From an uncultured Collinsella sp. (GTDB lineage Bacteria; Actinomycetota; Coriobacteriia; Coriobacteriales; Coriobacteriaceae), in NCBI GenBank assembly GCA_902496775.1, contig CABVCF010000084.1, positions 1-8,422 of the forward strand: a stretch of 8,422 bases of DNA, written 5' to 3'. Of this stretch, positions 1 to 5,736 are shown piece by piece (positions within the stretch are counted from its first letter, which is position 1; each line of letters starts with the position of its first letter). Below the pieces are notes generated by a model. The model saw nothing but the letters and a program-made list of their open reading frames with translations. It was not told where the DNA came from and ran no database searches. Both the position numbers and the translations under genes were made by a program.

Positions 1-285
1 TACCTGCCGGTCAAAAAGCACGTCGCCTACCTGCTGCTCGGCTTTGTAGTCGCCGCCCTGTTTGGTACGGCCTTCACGAGCATCATGAACCTCAACGCCA
101 ACATCGTCGCTGTGAACGGTGCGCTTGGTAAGGGCGCCGTGGATATGGTCGGTATGTTCAATAACATGTCGATGCTGGCGATCGCTATTATTGGCTTTGC
201 TCTGTCTTTGCTGTACTACAAGAACAACCAGCGTCCCGTCGCTGCTGCTGGCGCTGCGGAGGGAGACGACGACGATGAGCTCTAA
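1..285 (+). CDS. PTS mannose-family EIIC permease, 3' end only
   Basis: The reading frame is open from base 1 and ends with TAA at 283-285, giving the last 94 residues of a membrane protein; the start lies outside the window. Two hydrophobic stretches are visible (about residues 9-28 and 54-73), followed by a short charged tail ending in a run of aspartates. This fits the C-terminus of EIIC of the mannose/sorbose/N-acetylgalactosamine PTS family, the sugar-conducting subunit that works with EIID in the cytoplasmic membrane. The family call rests mainly on the next gene, an unmistakable EIID, whose start overlaps this stop by 11 bases, a usual C-D arrangement. The sugar transported cannot be told from this fragment. 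Confidence 0.8.
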   Translation, partial: YLPVKKHVAYLLLGFVVAALFGTAFTSIMNLNANIVAVNGALGKGAVDMVGMFNNMSMLAIAIIGFALSLLYYKNNQRPVAAAGAAEGDDDDEL

Positions 286-1111
286 TGAGAAACTCGCCAA
301 TGGCACCACTGGCTACAAGATTACCAAGGACGACCTTGCGCAGATCAACCGTCGTAACCTGCTTGGTTTCCAGGATGGTTGGAACTACGAGCGCATGCAA
401 CACTCTGGTTATCTCTGGATTATCCTGCCCACGCTGCGCAAGCTGTACGGTGACGGCACGCCGGAGCTAAAGGAAGCCTGCCGCGCCCAGTGCGCACCGT
501 TCAACACCTCAAACTTCCTCAACACGATCATCACCGGTATCGATTTGGCGATCGAGGAAGAGGAGGGCATTGAGGGCCTCGATGCTGTTGCCGGTCTCAA
601 GACTGGTCTCATGGGACCGCTGGCTTCCATCGGCGATTCCATCTTCGGTTCGCTGCTCCCGACCATTTTCGGCGCTCTGGCTGCCAATATGGCCATGAAC
701 GGCAACCCCTTGGGTATCTTCATCTGGGTCGTCGTGAACATCCTTGTTGACTGGTTCCGCTGCAAGCAGACCCACATGGCCTATGAGCAGGGTATGAAGC
801 TCGTCACCACCATGAGCGATCGCCTAAATGCGTTGACCGACGCGGCCTCCGTAATGGGTGTCTTTATGGTCGGTGCTCTGGTCGCAACCAATGTCGGTAT
901 CGTTATTGCGGCGAAGCCTGTTATCGGCGGCGTTACCGTTGACTTGCAGAACATCTGCAATATGATTTGCCCCAAGCTGGTTCCTGCCGCACTCGTCGGC
1001 TTCGTATACTGGCTCCTCGGTAAGAAGGGCATGACCTCGACGAAGGCCATCTTTATCGTCTTGGTTCTGTCCATTGCCTTGGGTGCATTCGGCATCATTT
1101 GCAAGGGCTAA
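275..1111 (+). CDS. PTS mannose-family EIID subunit
   Basis: This gene encodes 278 residues, a normal length for EIID, the second membrane subunit of mannose-family PTS transporters. Seen: an N-terminal cytoplasmic part with NLLGFQDGWNYERM (about 28-41), the acidic segment of the family near residues 85-99 (ITGIDLAIEEEEG), the signature GLKTGLMGPLASIGDSIFG at about 107-125, and a hydrophobic C-terminal half with segments near 147-160, 192-212, 233-248 and 257-276. The ATG at 275 is chosen because GGAGGG lies 11 bases upstream at 258-263 and the protein then begins where EIID proteins usually do; the frame extends upstream to 119 but only inside the EIIC gene. Translation is probably coupled to EIIC. 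Codons are mostly C- or G-ending. A strong terminator follows, so EIID ends its transcription unit. Confidence 0.95.
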   Translation: MSSNEKLANGTTGYKITKDDLAQINRRNLLGFQDGWNYERMQHSGYLWIILPTLRKLYGDGTPELKEACRAQCAPFNTSNFLNTIITGIDLAIEEEEGIEGLDAVAGLKTGLMGPLASIGDSIFGSLLPTIFGALAANMAMNGNPLGIFIWVVVNILVDWFRCKQTHMAYEQGMKLVTTMSDRLNALTDAASVMGVFMVGALVATNVGIVIAAKPVIGGVTVDLQNICNMICPKLVPAALVGFVYWLLGKKGMTSTKAIFIVLVLSIALGAFGIICKG

Positions 1112-1153
1112 ATACCCCATATTGTCACGGCATTTGAGCCTCAATTGAGACGT

Positions 1154-1216
1154 GGCGCACACCTCCAAGGCGACTTTATCGCCATATCCCCTGGAGTGTG
1201 CGCCTCTTTTGTTTTG
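1154..1216 (+). terminator. Rho-independent terminator with a nested hairpin
   Basis: GGCGCACAC-C-TCCA (1154-1167) pairs with TGGAGTGTGCGCC (1192-1204) with one bulged C, and is followed by TCTTTTGTTTT (1205-1215). Inside the loop a second perfect stem, GGCGA (1169-1173) with TCGCC (1179-1183), forms its own hairpin. It ends the EIIC-EIID unit 43 bases after the EIID stop. Confidence 0.9.
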
Positions 1217-1299
1217 TCGGACACCGCTGTTCATAGGCGGTTATGCAGTCATCGTGTTCGATTAATTCCTTAAGGCTGCCTTGAAGGGAATATAGTGCA

Positions 1300-1923
1300 A
1301 TGCCATTTTGGATCGTCCTGTTCATTTGTGTTGTCGTGGCTTATTTCGCTGTGACCGAAGGAGCGAAAAAATACTTCGATATGAAATTGCAGGTATTGTT
1401 TAACTTGGGCTTATACCAAGATTGCATAGACCTGCTCGATCGCAAACTTGCGCGCATAGTAATGTCTACGTATAAGCAGTATTACCTGCGTTTCACGATC
1501 TATGAAGCTGCTGATATGGACGCATATGCAGATCGAATGCTTGACCACTTGCTGGAGATGCCGTGCAGCGACAAACAACGTCGACAGCTTGCGGTTCGCG
1601 CCTTTAATTTCTATATCAAGACGGGTGACCGGAAGCGGGCGGCGTCCATGTTGGAAGAGATGCGCCCCATCGTGTCGAAGGGCATTTTGGCGGACAGTCA
1701 ATTAACCTACGACATAGTTTTTTGCCGTCGGCATGATAAGATCGATGAGATGGAAGCTATGCTGGATACGAACGACCTTGGGTTACGCGGAAAGCTCTAT
1801 CTGCTGCTTTCATATCAATATGAGAGCAGCGGGAACAAGGGCGAAGCACGTAGATATCGCAACCTTGAAAAGCAGCTTAGAGACGCTCACAGACCTCCCA
1901 CGATAAAACAAAATACTCACTAA
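1300..1923 (+). CDS. Unrecognised membrane-anchored protein with TPR-like helical repeats
   Basis: This is a 207-residue protein that I do not recognise. Residues 3-18 form one hydrophobic segment (IVLFICVVVAYFAV) with no cleavage or lipobox signal, suggesting an N-terminal anchor and a soluble remainder. The remainder looks all-helical, with at least three stretches of TPR-like spacing: about 29-51 (KLQVLFNLGLYQDCIDLLDRK), 95-122 (QLAVRAFNFYIKTGDRKRAASMLEEM) and 165-193 (KLYLLLSYQYESSGNKGEARRY). Such domains usually mediate protein-protein contacts. The start ATG has GAAGGGA at 1283-1289, 10 bases upstream. A TATAGT box (1291-1296) sits so close to the ATG that it would give a leaderless message if used; I think it is chance. 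Codons are more A/T-rich than in the flanking EIID. The gene lies between two PTS genes but nothing in it suggests sugar transport. Confidence 0.75.
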   Translation: MPFWIVLFICVVVAYFAVTEGAKKYFDMKLQVLFNLGLYQDCIDLLDRKLARIVMSTYKQYYLRFTIYEAADMDAYADRMLDHLLEMPCSDKQRRQLAVRAFNFYIKTGDRKRAASMLEEMRPIVSKGILADSQLTYDIVFCRRHDKIDEMEAMLDTNDLGLRGKLYLLLSYQYESSGNKGEARRYRNLEKQLRDAHRPPTIKQNTH

Positions 1924-1925
1924 AC

Positions 1926-1947
1926 TTTAATGATGCAGTGGTCGTAA
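1926..1947 (+). promoter_or_regulatory. Candidate promoter/half-operator upstream of EIIA
   Basis: TTTAAT (1926-1931) could serve as a -10 box, and CAGTGGTC (1936-1943) begins exactly 10 bases after its first base. The same eight bases stand at the same distance behind TATAAT at 5543. AGTGGTC resembles one arm of the HutC/NagR-type operator (TGGTCTAGACCA-like). No convincing -35 box is seen. A short hairpin, AGAGCCC with GGGTTCT, follows at about 1947-1967 without a T-run. Confidence 0.35.
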
Positions 1948-2004
1948 GAGCCCTTTTGAGGGGTTCTATGGCTAGAGAAAGCGAACGGTAGAAAGGTAGA
2001 TAGA

Positions 2005-2433
2005 ATGATTGGATTTGTACTAACTGGTCACGGTCAGTTTGCACCTGGTTTGAAAAGCGCTGTGGATATGGTCGCCGGCGAACAGCCTAATTTTGAGGTA
2101 GTTCCTTTTGCGGGCTCGGAGGCGGTTACTTTTGGTGATGATTTGCGAACCTGCATTGCCAAGATGCGTCAAGCTTGTGATGGCGTATTGGTGTTTGTTG
2201 ATTTGCTTGGCGGTACTCCGTTCAATCAAGCTATCCCAATGACGACTGAGCTCGATAACGTGACCGTTGTCACCGGAACAAATCTACCTATGTTGGTGGA
2301 GCTCGTTATGACGCGTGCGTTTGGAGACCCAACGCTTGATGAACTTGCCGAACGCGCACGGGTCGTTGGTCGTGAGGGAGTCGATCTCAAGAAACTCGAG
2401 AGTGCTGACATTGATGAAGACGATGAGATGTAG
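2005..2433 (+). CDS. PTS mannose-family EIIA protein
   Basis: This is a 142-residue soluble protein matching the EIIA domain of the mannose family in length and motifs. His9 in GFVLTGHGQFAPGL is the expected phosphorylation site, receiving phosphate from HPr and passing it to EIIB. VFVDLLGGTPFNQA (63-76) is the second family signature, around the active site. The last residues form an acidic tail. ATG 2005 is supported by AAAGG at 1992-1996, 8 bases upstream, and by the usual EIIA N-terminus. It stands alone here: the EIIC-EIID pair to the left is separated from it by a terminator and an unrelated gene, and the EIIB-EIIC pair to the right is over 5 kb away. It could serve either. The gntR gene follows after 87 bases with no terminator, so the two are probably co-transcribed. 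Confidence 0.93.
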   Translation: MIGFVLTGHGQFAPGLKSAVDMVAGEQPNFEVVPFAGSEAVTFGDDLRTCIAKMRQACDGVLVFVDLLGGTPFNQAIPMTTELDNVTVVTGTNLPMLVELVMTRAFGDPTLDELAERARVVGREGVDLKKLESADIDEDDEM

Positions 2434-2510
2434 TGTCGCTATTAGCCCATTTATTGGACATGTTGGTGCGTTACCTGAAGGCTGAAGTATCGGTCAATTG
2501 CTCATTACGT

Positions 2511-2523
2511 GGAGAATATCATG
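2511..2523 (+). promoter_or_regulatory. Ribosome binding site that decides the gntR start
   Basis: GGAG (2511-2514) lies 6 bases before ATG 2521. A GTG at 2509 in the same frame overlaps this site and has no Shine-Dalgarno sequence of its own, so ATG 2521 is the better start. Confidence 0.75.
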
Positions 2524-3255
2524 ACGTGCACGAGGCACAGACAACCGCTATATGACCAGCTCGTAGATATTCTGATCGAAAAAATTGATCATGAATATCA
2601 GCCAGGTGATTTGATTCCGTCCGAACGTGAGCTTGCCGAACGTTTCGGGCTTTCGCGGTCGACTGTCCGGCTTGCAATTCAGGAACTTGAGTATCTTGGT
2701 CGGATTGTGCGAAAACAAGGTCGCGGTACGTTTGTTGCCGATCGACTAGCTCAAGCAACAAATCTTACCCAATCGTACAGTTTTACTGAACAGATGAAAG
2801 CGATGGGCCGGCTGCCAGAAACAACCATCTTAGAGTTCTGTGAAATGGAAGCAGATAAAACGCTCTCGATGCAAATGGGGATTCATTTGGGTGAAAAGGT
2901 ATTAAAACTCAAACGTTTACGAATGGCAGATGGTATACCTATGATGGTTGAGCGTAGCTATCTTCCAGCAAGGCTCTTTATTTCACTCAAGCGTCCTCTA
3001 CTCGAACAAAAGCCCCTTTACGATGTTATTGAGCAGGATTATCAGCAGAAAATTCGAGTGGCGGATGAGGAGTTCTCTGCGGGTATAGCACGTCCATGTG
3101 ACGCTCGGCTTCTAGGTATTGGTGAGGGTGCGCCAGTTCTGGACATAGTCCGAACTACTCACAACACCCAAAATGATGTTGTCGAGTTCACGCTTTCGGT
3201 GGCTCGTGCGGACAAGTTTAAGTACAGGATTTCTCATTATCGAGATACTCTGTGA
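2521..3255 (+). CDS. GntR-family (HutC subfamily) transcriptional regulator
   Basis: This 244-residue protein has the two-domain build of HutC-type GntR regulators. The winged helix-turn-helix spans about residues 8-75, with the typical PGDLIPSERELAERFGLSRS (28-47) followed by TVRLAIQELEYLG and the wing KQGRGTFVAD (65-74). The UTRA effector domain runs from about 88 to 240, with family-like stretches LKLKRLRMADGIPMMVERSY (128-147) and FTLSVARADKFKYRI (223-237). UTRA domains usually bind phosphorylated sugars; in NagR, DasR, BgaR and GnbR relatives these are amino-sugar or galactosyl compounds. The gene sits next to agaS, so control of the surrounding sugar genes is a fair inference. Codons are less GC-biased than in agaS. 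Possible target sites are the palindrome at 5503-5514 and the AGTGGTC boxes. Confidence 0.9.
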   Translation: MTCTRHRQPLYDQLVDILIEKIDHEYQPGDLIPSERELAERFGLSRSTVRLAIQELEYLGRIVRKQGRGTFVADRLAQATNLTQSYSFTEQMKAMGRLPETTILEFCEMEADKTLSMQMGIHLGEKVLKLKRLRMADGIPMMVERSYLPARLFISLKRPLLEQKPLYDVIEQDYQQKIRVADEEFSAGIARPCDARLLGIGEGAPVLDIVRTTHNTQNDVVEFTLSVARADKFKYRISHYRDTL

Positions 3256-3366
3256 TCGGATACGAGTGCTAACGAAAGAAAAACAGCCTATGACTACTAC
3301 CCGATTTAACTTTTCAGATTAAGTCTTTGTATATCAGACAATTTAGTAAAGAAAGAGGTATTAGAA

Positions 3367-4533
3367 ATGTTCGAGAAGAGTGTCGAGGAGCTCACCGAGC
3401 TCGGCGCCCAGATCACCACGGCCGAGATTGCTCAGCAGCCCGAGCTTTGGCGTGATACGCTCAACATCTATCGCGAGAACAAGGAGGCCATCGAGGCCTT
3501 CCTGACCGAGGCTCGCGCTATGGGCGAGGGTCGTCTGTCCGTTGTCTTCACCGGTGCCGGTACGTCCGACTACGTTGGCGATACCTGCGCCCCGTACCTG
3601 CGTCACGCTGGCAACACTGATCTCTACGACTTTAAGCCCATCGCCACGACCGACATCGTGAGCGCCCCGCGCGACTTCCTGCGCGCCGAGGATCCCACGC
3701 TCGTGGTTTCCTTTGCCCGCTCTGGCAACAGCCCCGAGAGCCTTGCCGCCGTTGCCGTTGCAAAGGAGCTCGTCCACAACGTCAAGTTCCTCAACATCAC
3801 CTGCGCTCCCGAGGGCAAGCTCGCCGTCGAGTCTGCCGATGATCCCAACGCGCTGACGCTGCTCATTCCGCGCGCCAACGACAAGGGCTTCGCCATGACC
3901 GGTTCTTATTCCTGCATGACCCTGCTCTCTACCCTTATTTTCGACACTGCCTCTGACGAGCAGAAGGCCGAGTGGGTCGAGACGATTGCCAAGATGGGCG
4001 AGGAGGTCATCTCCCGTGAGCCCGAGATCGCCGATTACCTGGCTGGCGACTTCAACCGCGTGACCTACTTGGGTTCTGGCTCCTTCGGTGGCCTTGCCCA
4101 GGAGAGCCAGCTCAAGATCCTCGAGCTCGCTCACGGTCTGGTCGCTACTTCCTACGACACCTCCATGGGCTATCGTCACGGACCTAAGTCCTTCGTCGAC
4201 GATAAGACGCTCGTCTTCGTGTTCGTCAACAACGACGCCTACACCCGTCAGTACGACATCGACATCCTCAACGAGATCGGTGGCGACGAAATCGCTCAGC
4301 ACACCATCGCCGTTCAGCAGGAAGGTGCCACCGTCTATGAGGGTGAGTCCTTCACCTTTAAGGGCTACGAGGCACTTCCCGAGGGCTACCTTGCTCTGCC
4401 GTTCGTGATGTTTGCCCAGGCTATCAGCCTGCTCAACTCCGTGCGCGTGGGCAACACGCCCGATACGCCGAGCCCCACCGGCACGGTCAACCGCGTGGTT
4501 AAGGGCGTGACGATTCACCCCTTCACCGCTTAA
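3367..4533 (+). CDS. agaS: Tagatose-6-phosphate ketose/aldose isomerase, galactosamine-6-phosphate deaminase (AgaS)
   Basis: The 388-residue length and two SIS (sugar isomerase) domains fit AgaS, a cytoplasmic enzyme that converts galactosamine-6-phosphate to tagatose-6-phosphate and ammonia. First SIS domain, about 45-195: VVFTGAGTSDYVGD (59-72) and VVSFARSGNSPESLAA (113-128), the phosphosugar-binding loops. Second SIS domain, about 228-375: TYLGSGSFGGLAQESQLKIL (233-252) and MGYRHGPKSFVDD (267-279), the family hallmark near the active site. ATG 3367 has GAGG at 3355-3358, 8 bases upstream. Codons are almost all C- or G-ending, suggesting high expression. The 111-base gap before it has only weak promoter-like elements (TTAACT 3306 with TATATC 3330), and a terminator follows directly, so it may be expressed partly on its own. 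GlmS-like aminotransferases are excluded by the lack of a glutaminase domain. Confidence 0.93.
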   Translation: MFEKSVEELTELGAQITTAEIAQQPELWRDTLNIYRENKEAIEAFLTEARAMGEGRLSVVFTGAGTSDYVGDTCAPYLRHAGNTDLYDFKPIATTDIVSAPRDFLRAEDPTLVVSFARSGNSPESLAAVAVAKELVHNVKFLNITCAPEGKLAVESADDPNALTLLIPRANDKGFAMTGSYSCMTLLSTLIFDTASDEQKAEWVETIAKMGEEVISREPEIADYLAGDFNRVTYLGSGSFGGLAQESQLKILELAHGLVATSYDTSMGYRHGPKSFVDDKTLVFVFVNNDAYTRQYDIDILNEIGGDEIAQHTIAVQQEGATVYEGESFTFKGYEALPEGYLALPFVMFAQAISLLNSVRVGNTPDTPSPTGTVNRVVKGVTIHPFTA

Positions 4534-4551
4534 TCGCGTCCCCCTGTAAGG

Positions 4552-4590
4552 GCGCCCGTCCGCTCATAACGGCGGGCGGGCGCTTTTTGT
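4552..4590 (+). terminator. Rho-independent terminator after agaS
   Basis: GCGCCCGTCCGC (4552-4563) pairs with GCGGGCGGGCGC (4572-4583), with one G-T pair and a loop of about 8 bases, followed by five T (4584-4588) and GTTTT. It lies 18 bases after the agaS stop and separates agaS from the broken nagA. Confidence 0.93.
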
Positions 4591-4650
4591 TTTACGTGAG
4601 CTGGGTATAAGCATCACTACAGTCAACTGCTTTAGAAGCAAGGAGTGCAT

Positions 4651-5088
4651 ATGAGCACGTACGCAATTAAGGCTGACAAGTTCTTCTTGCCGGCAGGCCC
4701 GCAACTGGGCGGCTATCTTATGGTCGAGGATGGCGTCTTTGGCGCCTGGCAGGCCGACGAGCCCTCTTGCGAGATTAAGGACTACACGGGATCGTGGATC
4801 GCACCGGGTATGGTCGATACTCACATCCATGGCTTCTACAACCACTCAACTACCGATAACGATCCCGAGGGCATCGATATCAGCTCGACCGAGCTCGCCC
4901 GTCGCGGCACCACCAGCTGGCTGCCCACGACGTTCACCGATGGCGTCGAGCAGATCAAGGACGCCTGCGCCGCCATCGCCCAGGCCGACGAGGGCCGCGG
5001 CGCCAGAAGGCGTGTGGACACGGTTTTTCTCGGTGCAAAAGGACTATCGACATCATTCATACCGCAACGCCGCGTCAATGGATTCTGA
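4651..5088 (+). pseudogene. nagA: Truncated N-acetylglucosamine/galactosamine-6-phosphate deacetylase (nagA type)
   Basis: The frame opens with a good start (ATG 4651, AAGGAG at 4640-4645; an in-frame GTG at 4645 lies inside that site and is rejected). Residues 1 to about 117 read as a NagA-type amidohydrolase: the N-terminal beta-sandwich part, then GSWIAPGMVDTHIHGFYNHS (47-66) with the metal-binding HxH at His58/His60, and RRGTTSWLPTTFTDG (84-98). NagA enzymes have about 380 residues. Here the homology stops near base 5000 and an unrelated tail of some 28 residues leads to TGA at 5086-5088, giving 145 residues. The catalytic aspartate and the later metal histidines are absent, so the product cannot be an active deacetylase. 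The rest has been replaced by an EIIB gene remnant, pointing to a deletion or recombination. Confidence 0.9.
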
Positions 5089-5324
5089 TCATGGTGGCCT
5101 CAGCCGCCGATGCGCTCGCGCTGGTTGGGGGCGGCGTGTCGATCGCCAAGGTTAGCATCGGCCATATGCGGGCGGGGGAGGGCAGGCGTCCCGCAACGCC
5201 CACGGTCGCCATAGGCGATGCGGACATCGCCGCTCTCAGAGAGCTGCAAGCGCTTGGTGTGAAAATGGAAGTTCGCAATCTACCCAGTGACGAACCCGAC
5301 TCCATGAATGCTCTGCTGTATTAA
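5003..5324 (+). pseudogene. PTS mannose-family EIIB, 3' remnant with a frameshift
   Basis: Two frames together give the C-terminal two-thirds of an EIIB protein. Bases 5012-5041 read VWTRFFSVQK, and from 5043 the next frame reads TIDIIHTATPRQWILIM and continues through VGGGVSIAKVSIGHMRAGEG and VAIGDADIAALRELQALGVK to TAA at 5322-5324. Joined, RFFSVQK-TIDIIHTATPRQ lines up without gaps with the FFTIEKTI segment I recall from E. coli AgaB-type EIIB proteins, so one extra base in AAAAGG (5037-5042) explains the shift. The N-terminal part with the phosphorylated histidine (RIDxRLIHGQV) is missing. It differs from the intact EIIB at 7536 (SIGHMRAGEG against IVGNMTTMEP), so it comes from a different PTS system. 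An internal ATG (5091) could start a 77-residue piece, but it has no function I can support. Confidence 0.85.
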
Positions 5325-5377
5325 CGAGTCGTCGAACGCGGCGAGTCGGCCGTAAGAAAGTCAGGTTCGATTCTGGA

Positions 5378-5397
5378 TATTTCCAGTCTTGGAAATA
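5378..5397. repeat. Perfect 8-bp inverted repeat
   Basis: TATTTCCA (5378-5385), loop GTCT, TGGAAATA (5390-5397). Neither strand has a T-run next to it, so a standard terminator is unlikely. Its role is unknown. Confidence 0.6.
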
Positions 5398-5447
5398 GGA
5401 AGACAACAGATCTCTATTGCTCATGTAGGTGAATCCAAAGTAGATAA

Positions 5448-5463
5448 GCATTTGAAGAAATGC
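5448..5463. repeat. Perfect 6-bp inverted repeat
   Basis: GCATTT (5448-5453), loop GAAG, AAATGC (5458-5463), in AT-rich DNA upstream of the GH35 promoter region. No T-run follows. It could be a protein-binding site or chance. Confidence 0.4.
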
Positions 5464-5502
5464 GATTAAACATAACGTAACTAGTAGGAAATAGTGGATA
5501 GA

Positions 5503-5514
5503 TGGTACATACCA
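5503..5514. promoter_or_regulatory. Candidate GntR/HutC-type operator
   Basis: TGGTACATACCA has perfect 5-base arms TGGTA/TACCA around CA. It closely resembles the NagR/DasR-type operator form (TGGT-4-ACCA, e.g. TGGTATAGACCA). It lies 28 bases before the TATAAT box at 5543, about 40-50 bases before the likely transcript start. The GntR/HutC protein encoded at 2521 is the obvious candidate partner. Binding is inferred, not shown. Confidence 0.55.
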
Positions 5515-5542
5515 CCTTTCAAATATAGAATCGTTAGGAATC

Positions 5543-5560
5543 TATAATTAAACAGTGGTC
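5543..5560 (+). promoter_or_regulatory. Candidate GH35 operon promoter with half-operator
   Basis: A perfect -10 box TATAAT (5543-5548) is followed by CAGTGGTC (5553-5560), which would cover the transcript start. AGTGGTCTA matches one arm of a NagR/DasR-type operator. No good -35 box is seen at 16-18 bases (the nearest is TTTCAA at 5517), so an activator or another sigma contact may be needed. The leader to the GH35 ATG would be about 180 bases. Confidence 0.45.
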
Positions 5561-5575
5561 TAACAGGTAGTTTAA

Positions 5576-5640
5576 TTTTCTTTATTAAAGCCGTTCACCG
5601 TCATTTCGCTACCGTTTACGGACCACTTCAGATTCTGTCT
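5576..5640 (+). pseudogene. Possible decayed copy of the start of a GH35 gene
   Basis: AGCCGTTCACC at 5589-5599 is repeated exactly inside the GH35 gene at 5780-5790, and 17 of 20 bases match over 5589-5608 against 5780-5799. In one frame the leader reads FSLLKPFTVIS, against FLLDDEPFTILS in the intact enzyme, and a little later HFRF, against the HYMRV of GH35. This suggests a remnant of a second GH35 gene, but the stretch is short and chance is not excluded. Confidence 0.35.
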
Positions 5641-5736
5641 ACATAATTGCGTTAATGCGTCCATAATAGCCAAGGTGTTTAGCCGAGGGCCGAGGAACCG
5701 GCATCGGCGTCGTAGAGCACGAAGATCGGGAGTAGC

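Larger units (their letters stand above)
5325..5736 (+). other. 412-base stretch without an intact gene: hairpins, operator, promoter and leader of the GH35 gene
   Basis: The first 50 bases are GC-rich and carry two copies of CGAGTCG (5325 and 5342). From about 5395 to 5580 the DNA is AT-rich and holds two hairpins, a 12-bp palindrome and a TATAAT box. From 5576 to about 5640 a possible decayed GH35 start is seen, and the rest leads to the GH35 ribosome site GGGAG (5728-5732). No tRNA, intact small gene or terminator with a T-run was found. Confidence 0.6.

Noticed and set aside
119..274. An upstream extension of the EIID frame
   Set aside because: It overlaps the EIIC coding end, has a non-EIID composition, and the ATG at 275 has a good ribosome site.
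824..1234. - strand frame spanning the end of EIID and the terminator
   Set aside because: It runs across the strong terminator stem and opposite EIID, with no recognisable domain or start signal.
3361..4518. A 385-residue frame on the - strand opposite agaS
   Set aside because: It mirrors agaS almost exactly, has a low-complexity Gly/Val/Leu/Glu-rich composition typical of the antisense of GC-biased codons, and lacks any recognisable motif.
5091..5324. An independent 77-residue gene starting at ATG 5091
   Set aside because: It is the in-frame end of the broken EIIB and has no ribosome site of its own; the phosphorylation site is missing.
5354..5386. A tRNA T-arm-like piece around GGTTCGATTCTGG
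   Set aside because: The T-loop fits, but the stem has a mismatch and no anticodon arm, D-arm, matching acceptor strand or CCA is present. It looks like chance.
5675..5736. Short - strand frames before GH35, one reading PIFVLYDADAGSSALG before a stop
   Set aside because: Only about 18 codons, with its possible start inside the GH35 start region and no ribosome site. Too short to support a gene or a family.
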